Assembly (NCBI GenBank): GCA_937890245.1
Contig: CALACF010000265.1
Location: 1-6,371 of the forward strand
Length of the DNA stretch: 6,371 nt
Source: an uncultured Flavobacteriales bacterium
GTDB lineage: Bacteria > Bacteroidota > Bacteroidia > Flavobacteriales_D > Sanyastnellaceae
Direction of reading: 5' to 3'
The notes beneath the pieces were generated by a model that did no database searches, was not told the DNA's origin, and was given only the letters and a program-made list of their open reading frames with translations. Positions 1-5,844 of the stretch are shown here, piece after piece. The position numbers were made by a program, and so were the translations under genes. The stretch's first letter is position 1, and every line of letters begins with the position of its first letter.

Positions 1-810
1 GAGGTACGCGAAGCTGGCAAACATGAGGCGCTTGGCATCGGCAATTTCGAGTGTGCGCCACAGTCGGAATGCGTAATAGGAAAATCCTGCACCGCATAAA
101 ACGCACACGACCAGGGCAACGTTTCCGACCATTTCATAGCCAGGCAATGCCCAGGGTAGCATACTCGCGGGGATGGTAAACAGGGTGTAAAGCAGGATCT
201 GCCTTGCCGAGCGCTTGGTGCGGCCCTCTGCGAATGGCAGCATCTTGTATCCCGCCTTCAGATAGTCGTGGTGCATCACCCAGGCGATGGCCCAAAAATG
301 GGGGAATTGCCACATGAATTGGACGGCAAACAAGGTGCCGGGTTCGATCCCGAAATGTCCAGTTGCCGCAACATAGCCGAGCATCGGAGGGATGGCCCCT
401 GGGATGGCCCCAACAAAAACGCTCAGGGTGGAACGCGATTTGAGTGGCGTGTAGGCGAGGACGTAGCTTACCAAGGCCAGCGCGCCAAGTCCACCGGCCA
501 TCGGGCCGAGGTCAAAAAGAGCAGCCAGACCGACGATCCCTGCAAGGCTCGAAAGCAGCACAGCCTTCTGGCTCGACATGCGGCCCGTGGGCAAGGGCCG
601 GTTTTTGGTTCGGTCCATCAGCCCGTCTTGGCGTTTCTCGAGGATCTGGTTGAACCCGTTGGATGCGCCGGTCAGGAGGTAGCCGCCGACCGTGAGCTCC
701 AGAAACTGGATGAAGCCGATGGTGTCGCTGCCCATGAACCAGCCGAGTACAGCGCTCAGCACGACAAATGTTCCCAGGCGAAGTTTGAAGAGGGTGGCGA
801 GATCTTTCAT
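1..810 (-). CDS. ctaB: Heme O synthase (protoheme IX farnesyltransferase), 3' end cut by window edge
   Basis: Transfers a farnesyl group from farnesyl diphosphate to heme b, giving heme O for haem-copper terminal oxidases; an integral inner-membrane UbiA-family prenyltransferase. I translated 270 residues by hand from the ATG at 810; the frame is still open at base 1. The family usually has about 290-310 residues, so roughly the last 20-40 are missing. The first prenyltransferase motif is N54, E58, D62 followed by MDRTKNRPLPTGRM (65-78), matching the NxxxDxxxD-type diphosphate-binding site with Glu at the middle position. The segment YTPLKSRSTLSVFVGAIPGA (120-139) and the second motif HHDYLKAGYKMLP (180-192) are also typical. 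Several long hydrophobic stretches fit a multi-pass membrane protein. It lies 63 bp after barrel B on the same strand; a function shared with the polysaccharide genes is not apparent. No Shine-Dalgarno is seen before the ATG. Family assignment is firm; the symbol could equally be cyoE. Confidence 0.95.
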   Translation of the reverse strand, partial: MKDLATLFKLRLGTFVVLSAVLGWFMGSDTIGFIQFLELTVGGYLLTGASNGFNQILEKRQDGLMDRTKNRPLPTGRMSSQKAVLLSSLAGIVGLAALFDLGPMAGGLGALALVSYVLAYTPLKSRSTLSVFVGAIPGAIPPMLGYVAATGHFGIEPGTLFAVQFMWQFPHFWAIAWVMHHDYLKAGYKMLPFAEGRTKRSARQILLYTLFTIPASMLPWALPGYEMVGNVALVVCVLCGAGFSYYAFRLWRTLEIADAKRLMFASFAYL

Positions 811-873
811 GCAGATTGTGCGAGCGAATTGCACGGCAAAACTGCGACATTAATCGCCAGCTTTGGCGAAATT
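811..873 (-). other. 63-bp gap between barrel B and ctaB, with hairpin and weak promoter-like match
   Basis: Short gap upstream of ctaB. It contains the 6-bp hairpin listed separately and, read on the minus strand, the octamer CAGTTTTG (837-844). That octamer differs by one base from the Bacteroidota -7 consensus TAnnTTTG and ends about 26 nt before the ctaB ATG. I found no TTG-type -33 element at the expected spacing, so a dedicated ctaB promoter is only a weak possibility. Confidence 0.3.
854..869 (-). terminator. Small hairpin after barrel B stop; possible weak terminator
   Basis: On the minus strand TCGCCA, a 4-nt loop AAGC, then TGGCGA form a perfect 6-bp stem that begins 4 nt after the TAG stop of barrel B. 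It is followed by TTAAT and not by a run of T, so it does not meet the usual picture of an intrinsic terminator. It may weaken read-through into ctaB, protect the 3' end of the upstream message, or be chance. Confidence 0.35.
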
Positions 874-2280
874 CTACCAATTGGCTGGCCGCAATGGTGT
901 GCCGGATCGAAGGCCGATCATCAGACCGGCTGCTGTGTTGCGATCGGTGGGGTCGACAAAGGATTGCCGGCCCGTCAGTGCGGCAAAGACAGAGATTATA
1001 TCGCCAGCTCCCCCCAGTTTTACTTCTCTTGAAAGTTCGATCCAGCCGTGGTTCAAACGGCGCGTTGAGCCGTCAAACCACGGCGCAGTTTCGCTCGGCC
1101 GTGCGTCGTCGCCTGCGACGGGACTGCTGCCGTTTTCACCGCGTAGAGAGGCGGTGGCGAACAGGGCCAGGGACCATTCATTTCTGCGTTGAACAAGCTG
1201 GAAATTGGCCTCGACAAAATGGCCCCCCAAGGGATGGGCCAACGGCGTTTCACCGTGAATCCATGAGAGGGCGCCGGATGTGTGCGCATATGTATAAGGG
1301 CGAACGGCGGCGAGTTCAGCTTGAATATGCCCCCGCATCAAGCCCCAGTGCAGCCCGCCGAGCAGTCCCCATTGATTTCCCCACCAACTGTCACTGGCGG
1401 TTAGGTGGGCGAATACGAGCTCGTCGAGGACGAATTGGCCGTACAGATAACGTGGCGGCGCGGGCAGGATGGAGATGACATTGCCCGTAGCGCTGCGCAG
1501 TGCGATGTCGCGGGCAGTGCCGAGGTCAAGTCGGAATTCGCCGCCGACCATGGCGTTGTCGGCCGATCCCTGGGCGTATTCAGTGGGGCGAAACGAGGCG
1601 ATGGGTACGAGGTAATGGGGCTCGAAGCCGCGGCCCGATCCGCCTTCTACAGGCCAAATCACGGCCCCCCAAAGGGCGAACCTCCAACGTGTGCGGACCT
1701 GCAGCTCGATTCGCTGGGAAACAGCGATGCGCTCAACTTTTTCGCGGGCGACATCGGACAGTGCTTCGATGCGGTGGCGGTATGTGATGCGGCCACCGTC
1801 GATTTCGGTTTGTGCAAAGGGTGCCGGCGCGGCGTGGCGGCCTCGAAAGAGCGAGCGAATGCCGTAGCCGTCGTGGAGTGTATCACGGCCTGCTGAGATG
1901 CGGATGGATGGGGAGAGTTGGGCGGATGCGCGCAGACGGCTTCGGCGCGCGGCCATGCCGTCGTCCCGGTAGATGTGGTCATATCCAGAAGTGAATAGGG
2001 CAGCGGAACCGGGGCTGTGCAAGCTGGCAAAATCAAGTGCCAGGCCCGCTTGGATGCGCGGGGTTTTGACCAGGCAGGAAACTGATCCTGCGTAGCTGGG
2101 ATTGAGGCCAATTTCGGGCTGGAACCCCAAGCCGAGTTGACCGCCGGAAAGTGTAAGCGAAAGCGTGGAGCTGTCTTGACGGGCGTTCAACTGGGTGGCC
2201 AGCAGGGCGGCCGATGATTCTTGCGCTTGGGACGCGGTGGAAGCCGTGACCAATACTGCAAGAATCAGGGCGGCCTTCAT
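874..2280 (-). CDS. Wzi/RemB-like outer-membrane beta-barrel protein (barrel B)
   Basis: 468-residue predicted secreted protein. Residues 1-19 form a signal peptide (Lys2, a hydrophobic core, then SQA before Gln20). The rest lacks long hydrophobic helices and alternates polar and hydrophobic residues, as in beta-barrels. Segments I recognise from Bacteroidota Wzi/RemB-type proteins: GRDTLHDGYGIRSLF (131-145) leading to APAPF (151-155), RYLYGQFVLDEL (277-288), WWGNQWG (299-305), VRPYTYAH (326-333) and PLAHPLGGHFVEA (346-358). Wzi anchors capsule to the outer membrane in enterobacteria; RemB is linked to gliding in flavobacteria. Which role applies here cannot be read from the sequence. The start ATG overlaps the stop of the wecA-like gene as ATGA, suggesting coupled translation. 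It resembles barrel A at the APAPF/Y region, so the two are probably paralogues. The C-terminus ends in Trp but lacks a clear final beta-strand signature. Class is fairly secure, specific function is open. Confidence 0.75.
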   Translation of the reverse strand: MKAALILAVLVTASTASQAQESSAALLATQLNARQDSSTLSLTLSGGQLGLGFQPEIGLNPSYAGSVSCLVKTPRIQAGLALDFASLHSPGSAALFTSGYDHIYRDDGMAARRSRLRASAQLSPSIRISAGRDTLHDGYGIRSLFRGRHAAPAPFAQTEIDGGRITYRHRIEALSDVAREKVERIAVSQRIELQVRTRWRFALWGAVIWPVEGGSGRGFEPHYLVPIASFRPTEYAQGSADNAMVGGEFRLDLGTARDIALRSATGNVISILPAPPRYLYGQFVLDELVFAHLTASDSWWGNQWGLLGGLHWGLMRGHIQAELAAVRPYTYAHTSGALSWIHGETPLAHPLGGHFVEANFQLVQRRNEWSLALFATASLRGENGSSPVAGDDARPSETAPWFDGSTRRLNHGWIELSREVKLGGAGDIISVFAALTGRQSFVDPTDRNTAAGLMIGLRSGTPLRPANW

Positions 2281-3347
2281 GAATCGCTCTGTGCGGTCCG
2301 GCGGCCTTTTGCTGTGTTCAGGCGCACGGCAATGTTGATCGTTGCCGGCAGAATCAACGCACAGCCAAATTGGCCGGCGAAGGCCATGGTGGCCGTTCCT
2401 TGGGGGAGCCAGAAAAACAGGCTGATCATTGCGATGGTGTACAGGTGTACAGTGAGAGCCGTCCCCTTGTGTCCAAAACCCAAGCCCAGCAGGCGGTGAT
2501 GCAAGTGGTTGCGGTCGGCGCTCAAGGGCGACTTGCCGCGGAGGATGCGGATGGCGAATACCCGCAAAGTGTCAACCAAGGGATAGGCCAGAAATGTCAT
2601 GGCGAGGACGGGGCGCGAAAACCCCTGCATGGCGGCGGGGATGGCTCCGCTGTGCGTGCCTATCATCTTCATGGAGAAGGCGTAGATGCAGACGCCCAGG
2701 ACCAAGGACCCGTTGTCCCCCATGAAGATGCGGGCGGGGCTGGTGTTGAAGATGGTGAAGCCTGCGAGTGTCCCCGCCAATGCAAATGCGAGCACGGCAA
2801 AACCGGGTTGGCCTGTGACCAGGAACCAGCTGCCGAAGCCACCGCAGACGAGCAGACCATATCCGCCGGCAAGGCCATCGACGCCGTCGATCAAATTGAT
2901 AGCGTTCACCACCACGATGTAGACAAACAGCGAAAAGAACGCGCTCAGAGCATAGGGGAGCTGGCCGACGCCGAAAAGACCGCCAAAGCCTTCGATTCGC
3001 AGGTCGGCGCCCAGAATTAGGACGATGCCCACCGCGAAATGCACGAGGAGTTTTTTTCCTGGCGACAGCCCTTCCATGTCGTCGAGCAGGCCGGTGAGAA
3101 GCAAGACAGTGGCAACTGCGGCGAGCTTCAACAGGGGCATGAGTTCGGCCGGAGTTGGATTGGCATACAGGCCAGTAACGATTAACGTGCCGGCAAAAAT
3201 GACGAGTCCACCGACAAAAGGCACGGGAGCCGAATGCAACTTGCGGCCGCCTGAAGGCGCGTCTACAAGCCCCCAACGGTGGGAGATGCGGATGACCACG
3301 GGGAGGGTGATCATGGCGAAGAGGAATGCGCTTAGAAAGGCCAACAT
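2277..3347 (-). CDS. wecA: WecA/TagO-type undecaprenyl-phosphate sugar-1-phosphate transferase
   Basis: 356-residue polytopic inner-membrane enzyme of the MraY/WecA family. It should transfer a HexNAc-1-phosphate (commonly GlcNAc-1-P) from a UDP-sugar to undecaprenyl phosphate, the first lipid-linked step of O-antigen, capsule or other surface glycan. Visible motifs in order: RKLHSAPVPFVGG (35-47), DD at 89-90 in GLLDDMEGLSPGKK, NLIDGVDGLAGG (151-162), FMGDNGS (208-214, with Asp211) and HLHH (281-284) in the cytoplasmic loop typical of WecA-like members. Multiple hydrophobic segments fit about 10-11 membrane helices. The frame stays open upstream to an ATG at 3752, but the 135 added residues are Arg-rich, non-membrane and lie over barrel A, so I chose the ATG at 3347, right before the first helix. 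No Shine-Dalgarno is seen there. The stop overlaps the barrel B start (ATGA). The sugar used cannot be told from the sequence; MraY itself is less likely given the HLHH loop and the context. Confidence 0.9.
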   Translation of the reverse strand: MLAFLSAFLFAMITLPVVIRISHRWGLVDAPSGGRKLHSAPVPFVGGLVIFAGTLIVTGLYANPTPAELMPLLKLAAVATVLLLTGLLDDMEGLSPGKKLLVHFAVGIVLILGADLRIEGFGGLFGVGQLPYALSAFFSLFVYIVVVNAINLIDGVDGLAGGYGLLVCGGFGSWFLVTGQPGFAVLAFALAGTLAGFTIFNTSPARIFMGDNGSLVLGVCIYAFSMKMIGTHSGAIPAAMQGFSRPVLAMTFLAYPLVDTLRVFAIRILRGKSPLSADRNHLHHRLLGLGFGHKGTALTVHLYTIAMISLFFWLPQGTATMAFAGQFGCALILPATINIAVRLNTAKGRRTAQSDS

Positions 3348-3502
3348 TGGAGCGCGAATATCAGAAGCTGTATAATGTCTCCGACGCGGATTGGGATGAT
3401 TATTATCACTTGTGCGTTGTGCGAAGATCCGGAACGGTTCCGATGGCAAATACGTGTGTATTGTGCTGCGGGATACGTTGTTGGGCCGTCTTCGGAGGGT
3501 TC
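3348..3502 (-). promoter_or_regulatory. 155-bp gap upstream of the wecA-like gene; candidate regulatory region
   Basis: The largest gap in the window, and the likeliest place for an internal promoter. On the minus strand TTATAC (3370-3375) sits about 22 nt before the wecA-like ATG and resembles a -10 box, but no matching -35 is found 17 nt upstream. The Bacteroidota form TAnnTTTG is not matched exactly; TATTTG near 3447-3452 is the nearest. A 13-bp palindrome (3430-3442) and the end of a hairpin (3501-3532) also lie in or at the border of this gap. I see no convincing small gene here. Confidence 0.3.
3430..3442. repeat. 13-bp palindrome, possible operator or short stem
   Basis: CGGAAC, one base, then GTTCCG: perfect 6-bp arms around one central base, in the middle of the gap before the wecA-like gene. 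Allowing a one-base bulge, the arms extend by two more pairs (AT/AT). A dyad of this size in about 155 bp is expected by chance only a few percent of the time, so it could be a repressor site, but there is no regulator gene nearby to link it to. Confidence 0.3.
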
Positions 3503-3532
3503 CTACATCTTTCGCCCATGATGGATGTAGGA
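3501..3532 (-). repeat. 9-bp inverted repeat spanning the 3' end and stop codon of barrel A
   Basis: On the minus strand TCCTACATC, a 14-nt loop, then GATGTAGGA form a perfect 9-bp stem. The left arm encodes residues 439-441 (Ser-Tyr-Ile); the right arm holds the TAG stop codon. The sequence after it has no T run, so it is not a standard intrinsic terminator. It could act as an mRNA 3'-end stabiliser or attenuator between barrel A and the wecA-like gene. A 9-bp perfect match at this location is unlikely by chance but function is inferred. Confidence 0.45.
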
Positions 3533-4849
3533 GCTGAACCCGGCGCTCCACCAGGTTTGCTCGGCCCACTGTGCGGCGCGGACGTTGATCGCGAAGGGCG
3601 CGTGTTGGTAGGGCAGCCAAGTGATGCGGGCGTTGGCGTTGGTGTTGGCGTTGTCGTTGGTGAGCTCGACGGTGGCGGTCCAGCGGCCATTGTTCCATGC
3701 CGCTCCGGCGACTTGGCCCCTGGTGAAGACGCTGTCGGTCGCATTCCACCAAAGGGCGGGTGCGGCACCTTGCGGTGGCGCGGGGAGCTGTGAGTTATGG
3801 GCAATGTGTCCTTCTCCGCCATTTGCCTCTACCCAGAATCGCCATTGCTCGTGGTTATAAGCGGCGCCAATGACCCAGCGATGGTGCCGGCGTGAGCGCG
3901 CGGCTTGGGCGTAGAATGTCGGCAGTTCAGCCCAATTTATCTGTGCGCTGATGCCCTGCCAGCTGTCAGAGCGTTGGTCGGATGGGTGCGGCCAGAACCC
4001 GAGGTCGGCAACCGTTTCCTCTGTCGATCGTCCGAGGATATTGAAAAGTCGGCCGGTCATGGCGGTGATGGTGGCGTTGCTAGCGCTGCTGGCGTCGCGG
4101 CTGGTGTAGCTGATTGCGCGGACTGCAAGTCCCATCGGCGTGTAGCGTCCCTCGCGCACGCCGTCCGCCTCGAGGCGCTCGTTGCTTTGAAGGCGCCGCT
4201 GCAGGTAGTGGAGTTTCCACCTCGGCGCAATCTGCCAATCGAGCTTGAGGTAGGGTGCCGGGGCCACTTCATCGCTGAGCACAGCGTTGTATATCGCAGG
4301 GCCAATTCGGTGGGCACCAATGCCCCATTCAATGTTGAACCTTTCTGCAGGCGCGAATTTGAACCAGGCTGAACTGAGGCTGTGGTCGACGTGCGTTTGA
4401 CCAGCTTCTGTGGTGCTGAGCTTTCCCGTGCCCATGCCGGGGAAGCCGCCGTGGAGCGCGAGCCAATCCTGTGCGGGACCTAGCGGCACGCGCTGCATTT
4501 CCAGCAAAGTGCCGCCGAAGTCGATGCGATCGTCGATGCGCCCTGCCCAGCGCCCTCCACGGACGTTGGTGAAGCCCGTGTGTGACCCGCCTGTACCTGT
4601 GCCTTTTCCTGTGCGGATGTCCAGGACGGGGTCGACGGCCAGGCGGACGTTGCCCTCGAGGTAGAGCAGATGGACCCATGGGGCGCCGGCCGTGGAGATG
4701 GTGTCGGAGGGCCGCGTTTGCAAGGTGGCCGGGCCGATGAAGCCGCCCGACTGTGTGAGGCTGGTTGTGGGTGGCGAGATTTGGGCGCGGGCGATAGGGC
4801 TGAAGCCCGAGGCGAGGAGCAGCGCTAGGGCGATGGAGCGGGCCTTCAT
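3503..4849 (-). CDS. Wzi/RemB-like outer-membrane beta-barrel protein (barrel A)
   Basis: 448-residue predicted secreted protein. Residues 1-22 form a signal peptide (Lys2/Arg4, hydrophobic core, ARA before Gln23). The mature part has no membrane helix and shows many short alternating strands rich in Trp, Tyr and Arg, as in an outer-membrane barrel. It resembles the N-terminal and middle part of Bacteroidota Wzi/RemB-like proteins: FTNVRGGRWAGRIDDRIDF (93-111), the Gly-rich FPGMGTGK (136-143), and GAHRIGPAIYNAVLSDE (178-194) leading to APAPYLKLDW (196-205). The last segment parallels residues 131-155 of barrel B. Residues 397-407 are a (Asp/Ala/Thr)-Asn dipeptide run encoded by a hexamer repeat. 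Its ATG overlaps the fcl stop as ATGA, so it is probably translated together with fcl. A role in assembling, anchoring or exporting a surface glycan is inferred from family and neighbours. The C-terminus (HHGRKM) is not a classic barrel end. Confidence 0.7.
   Translation of the reverse strand: MKARSIALALLLASGFSPIARAQISPPTTSLTQSGGFIGPATLQTRPSDTISTAGAPWVHLLYLEGNVRLAVDPVLDIRTGKGTGTGGSHTGFTNVRGGRWAGRIDDRIDFGGTLLEMQRVPLGPAQDWLALHGGFPGMGTGKLSTTEAGQTHVDHSLSSAWFKFAPAERFNIEWGIGAHRIGPAIYNAVLSDEVAPAPYLKLDWQIAPRWKLHYLQRRLQSNERLEADGVREGRYTPMGLAVRAISYTSRDASSASNATITAMTGRLFNILGRSTEETVADLGFWPHPSDQRSDSWQGISAQINWAELPTFYAQAARSRRHHRWVIGAAYNHEQWRFWVEANGGEGHIAHNSQLPAPPQGAAPALWWNATDSVFTRGQVAGAAWNNGRWTATVELTNDNANTNANARITWLPYQHAPFAINVRAAQWAEQTWWSAGFSSYIHHGRKM
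3631..3660 (-). repeat. Five imperfect hexamer units inside barrel A
   Basis: On the plus strand five consecutive six-base units (CGTTGG, CGTTGG, TGTTGG, CGTTGT, CGTTGG). Being a multiple of three, unit gain or loss would keep the frame. It encodes the Asn-rich stretch at about residues 397-407 of barrel A, where every second residue is Asn. Probably a slippage-prone surface loop or turn. Confidence 0.6.
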
Positions 4850-5832
4850 CCGCGGCGCTGGGATTCGGGCTGGGCCGCGTACTCGGCGATGACCGAGCGG
4901 AGGCCGTCTTCGAGTTCAATGCGATGATGCCAGCCGAGCGCGTGAATCCGGCTGCAATCGAGCTGCTTGCGCGGGGTGCCATCGGGTTGCTCGACATCCC
5001 AATGGATTGCGCCTTTGAAGCCAGTGAGTTGGGCAATCATCTCGGAGAGGGCCTTGATGGGGAGGTCGGCCCCGGTGCCGACGTTTAGATGGAGGGCCTC
5101 ATCGTAGTTCGCCATCATAAAAAGGCAGGCCGTGGCCAAGTCGTCGACGTGCAAGAACTCGCGCCGGGGCGTGCCCGAGCCCCAGCAGGTTACGTGGTCG
5201 TCGCCCCGCTGGGCAGCTTCGTAGAAGCGGCGAATCAGCGCGGGGATGACGTGGCTGCCGGTGGGGTGGTAGTTGTCGCCTGGGCCGTACAAGTTCGTGG
5301 GCATGGCCGAGATGAAATGCGCGCCATGCTGCTGTCTGTAGGCGTTGCAGAGTTGGATACCTGCGATTTTTGCCAATGCATATGCTGCGTTCGTCGGTTC
5401 CAGGGGGCCGGTCAAGAGCGCCTCTTCGCAGATCGGCTGGTCGGCGAGTTTTGGGTAGATGCACGAAGATCCCAAGAAGAGGAGCTTTTCTGCGCCTGTG
5501 TTATGGGCGGCGTTGATCACGTTGGACGCGATCATCAAGTTGTCGTAGAGAAAGCCGGCTGGCTGTTCAGCATTTGCTCGGATGCCGCCCACTTTGGCCG
5601 CGGCCAAGAAGATGTGGGTGGGCCGCTCGCGGGACATCATGGCTTGCACAGCTGATCCGTTTCGCAAGTCCAATTCATCGGAGTTGAATACAATCGGCTC
5701 GGGGAAGCCCGCCTGGGAGAGTGCGCGAACGATGGCTGAGCCGACCATGCCACGGTGCCCCGCCACGTAGATGCGTGCGTCTTGTCGATCGGGCGTGAGG
5801 GAAGCGGGATGCATTGGGATTGGGATGGGCAT
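4846..5832 (-). CDS. fcl: GDP-L-fucose synthase (GDP-4-keto-6-deoxymannose epimerase/reductase)
   Basis: Converts GDP-4-keto-6-deoxy-D-mannose to GDP-L-fucose with NADPH, by 3,5-epimerisation then 4-reduction; cytoplasmic, extended short-chain dehydrogenase family. The 328 residues match E. coli Fcl (WcaG) closely along their length: nucleotide-binding GHRGMVGSAI (25-34), AAAKVGGI (77-84), GSSCIYPK (121-128), YALAK with Tyr151 and Lys155, MPTNLYGPGDNYHP (177-190), SHVIPALIRRF (193-203), WGSGTPRREFLHVDD (217-231) and PDGTPRKQLD (283-292). Ser122/Ser123, Cys124, Tyr151, Lys155 and His194 correspond to the known active-site residues of the E. coli enzyme by spacing. The start may be Met1 (5832) or Met7 (5814); both leave a few extra residues compared with E. 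coli and neither has a Shine-Dalgarno. It follows the permease by 12 bp and overlaps barrel A by ATGA. The partner gmd (GDP-mannose 4,6-dehydratase) is not in the window. Confidence 0.95.
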   Translation of the reverse strand: MPIPIPMHPASLTPDRQDARIYVAGHRGMVGSAIVRALSQAGFPEPIVFNSDELDLRNGSAVQAMMSRERPTHIFLAAAKVGGIRANAEQPAGFLYDNLMIASNVINAAHNTGAEKLLFLGSSCIYPKLADQPICEEALLTGPLEPTNAAYALAKIAGIQLCNAYRQQHGAHFISAMPTNLYGPGDNYHPTGSHVIPALIRRFYEAAQRGDDHVTCWGSGTPRREFLHVDDLATACLFMMANYDEALHLNVGTGADLPIKALSEMIAQLTGFKGAIHWDVEQPDGTPRKQLDCSRIHALGWHHRIELEDGLRSVIAEYAAQPESQRRG

Positions 5833-5844
5833 ACGTAAATGTAA

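Noticed and set aside
268..1032. 254-aa open frame on the plus strand across ctaB and the end of barrel B
   Set aside because: It is antisense to the well-supported ctaB and barrel B, and its translation is low-complexity polar sequence with no family motif. Long antisense frames are expected at this GC content.
1405..1896. 163-aa plus-strand frame within barrel B
   Set aside because: Antisense to a gene with a signal peptide and family motifs; no motif of its own and no start signal seen.
3051..3057. A7 run in the wecA-like message at Gly-Lys-Lys, a possible slippery site
   Set aside because: The zero frame keeps all later family motifs (NLIDGVDG, GDNGS, HLHH), and the long frame reached by a -1 shift is an Arg-rich shadow with no recognisable domain.
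3371..3376. TATAAT on the plus strand
   Set aside because: No plus-strand gene follows it and no -35 element is paired with it; read on the other strand it overlaps the weak TTATAC noted for the wecA gap.
3348..3752. 135-residue N-terminal extension of the wecA-like protein
   Set aside because: It overlaps barrel A in another frame, is Arg/His/Gln-rich, and does not fit before the first membrane helix of this enzyme family.
3406..3822. 138-aa minus-strand frame rich in Pro, Thr and Ser over the end of barrel A
   Set aside because: Shadow frame of barrel A; the low-complexity run comes from the hexamer repeat read in another frame.
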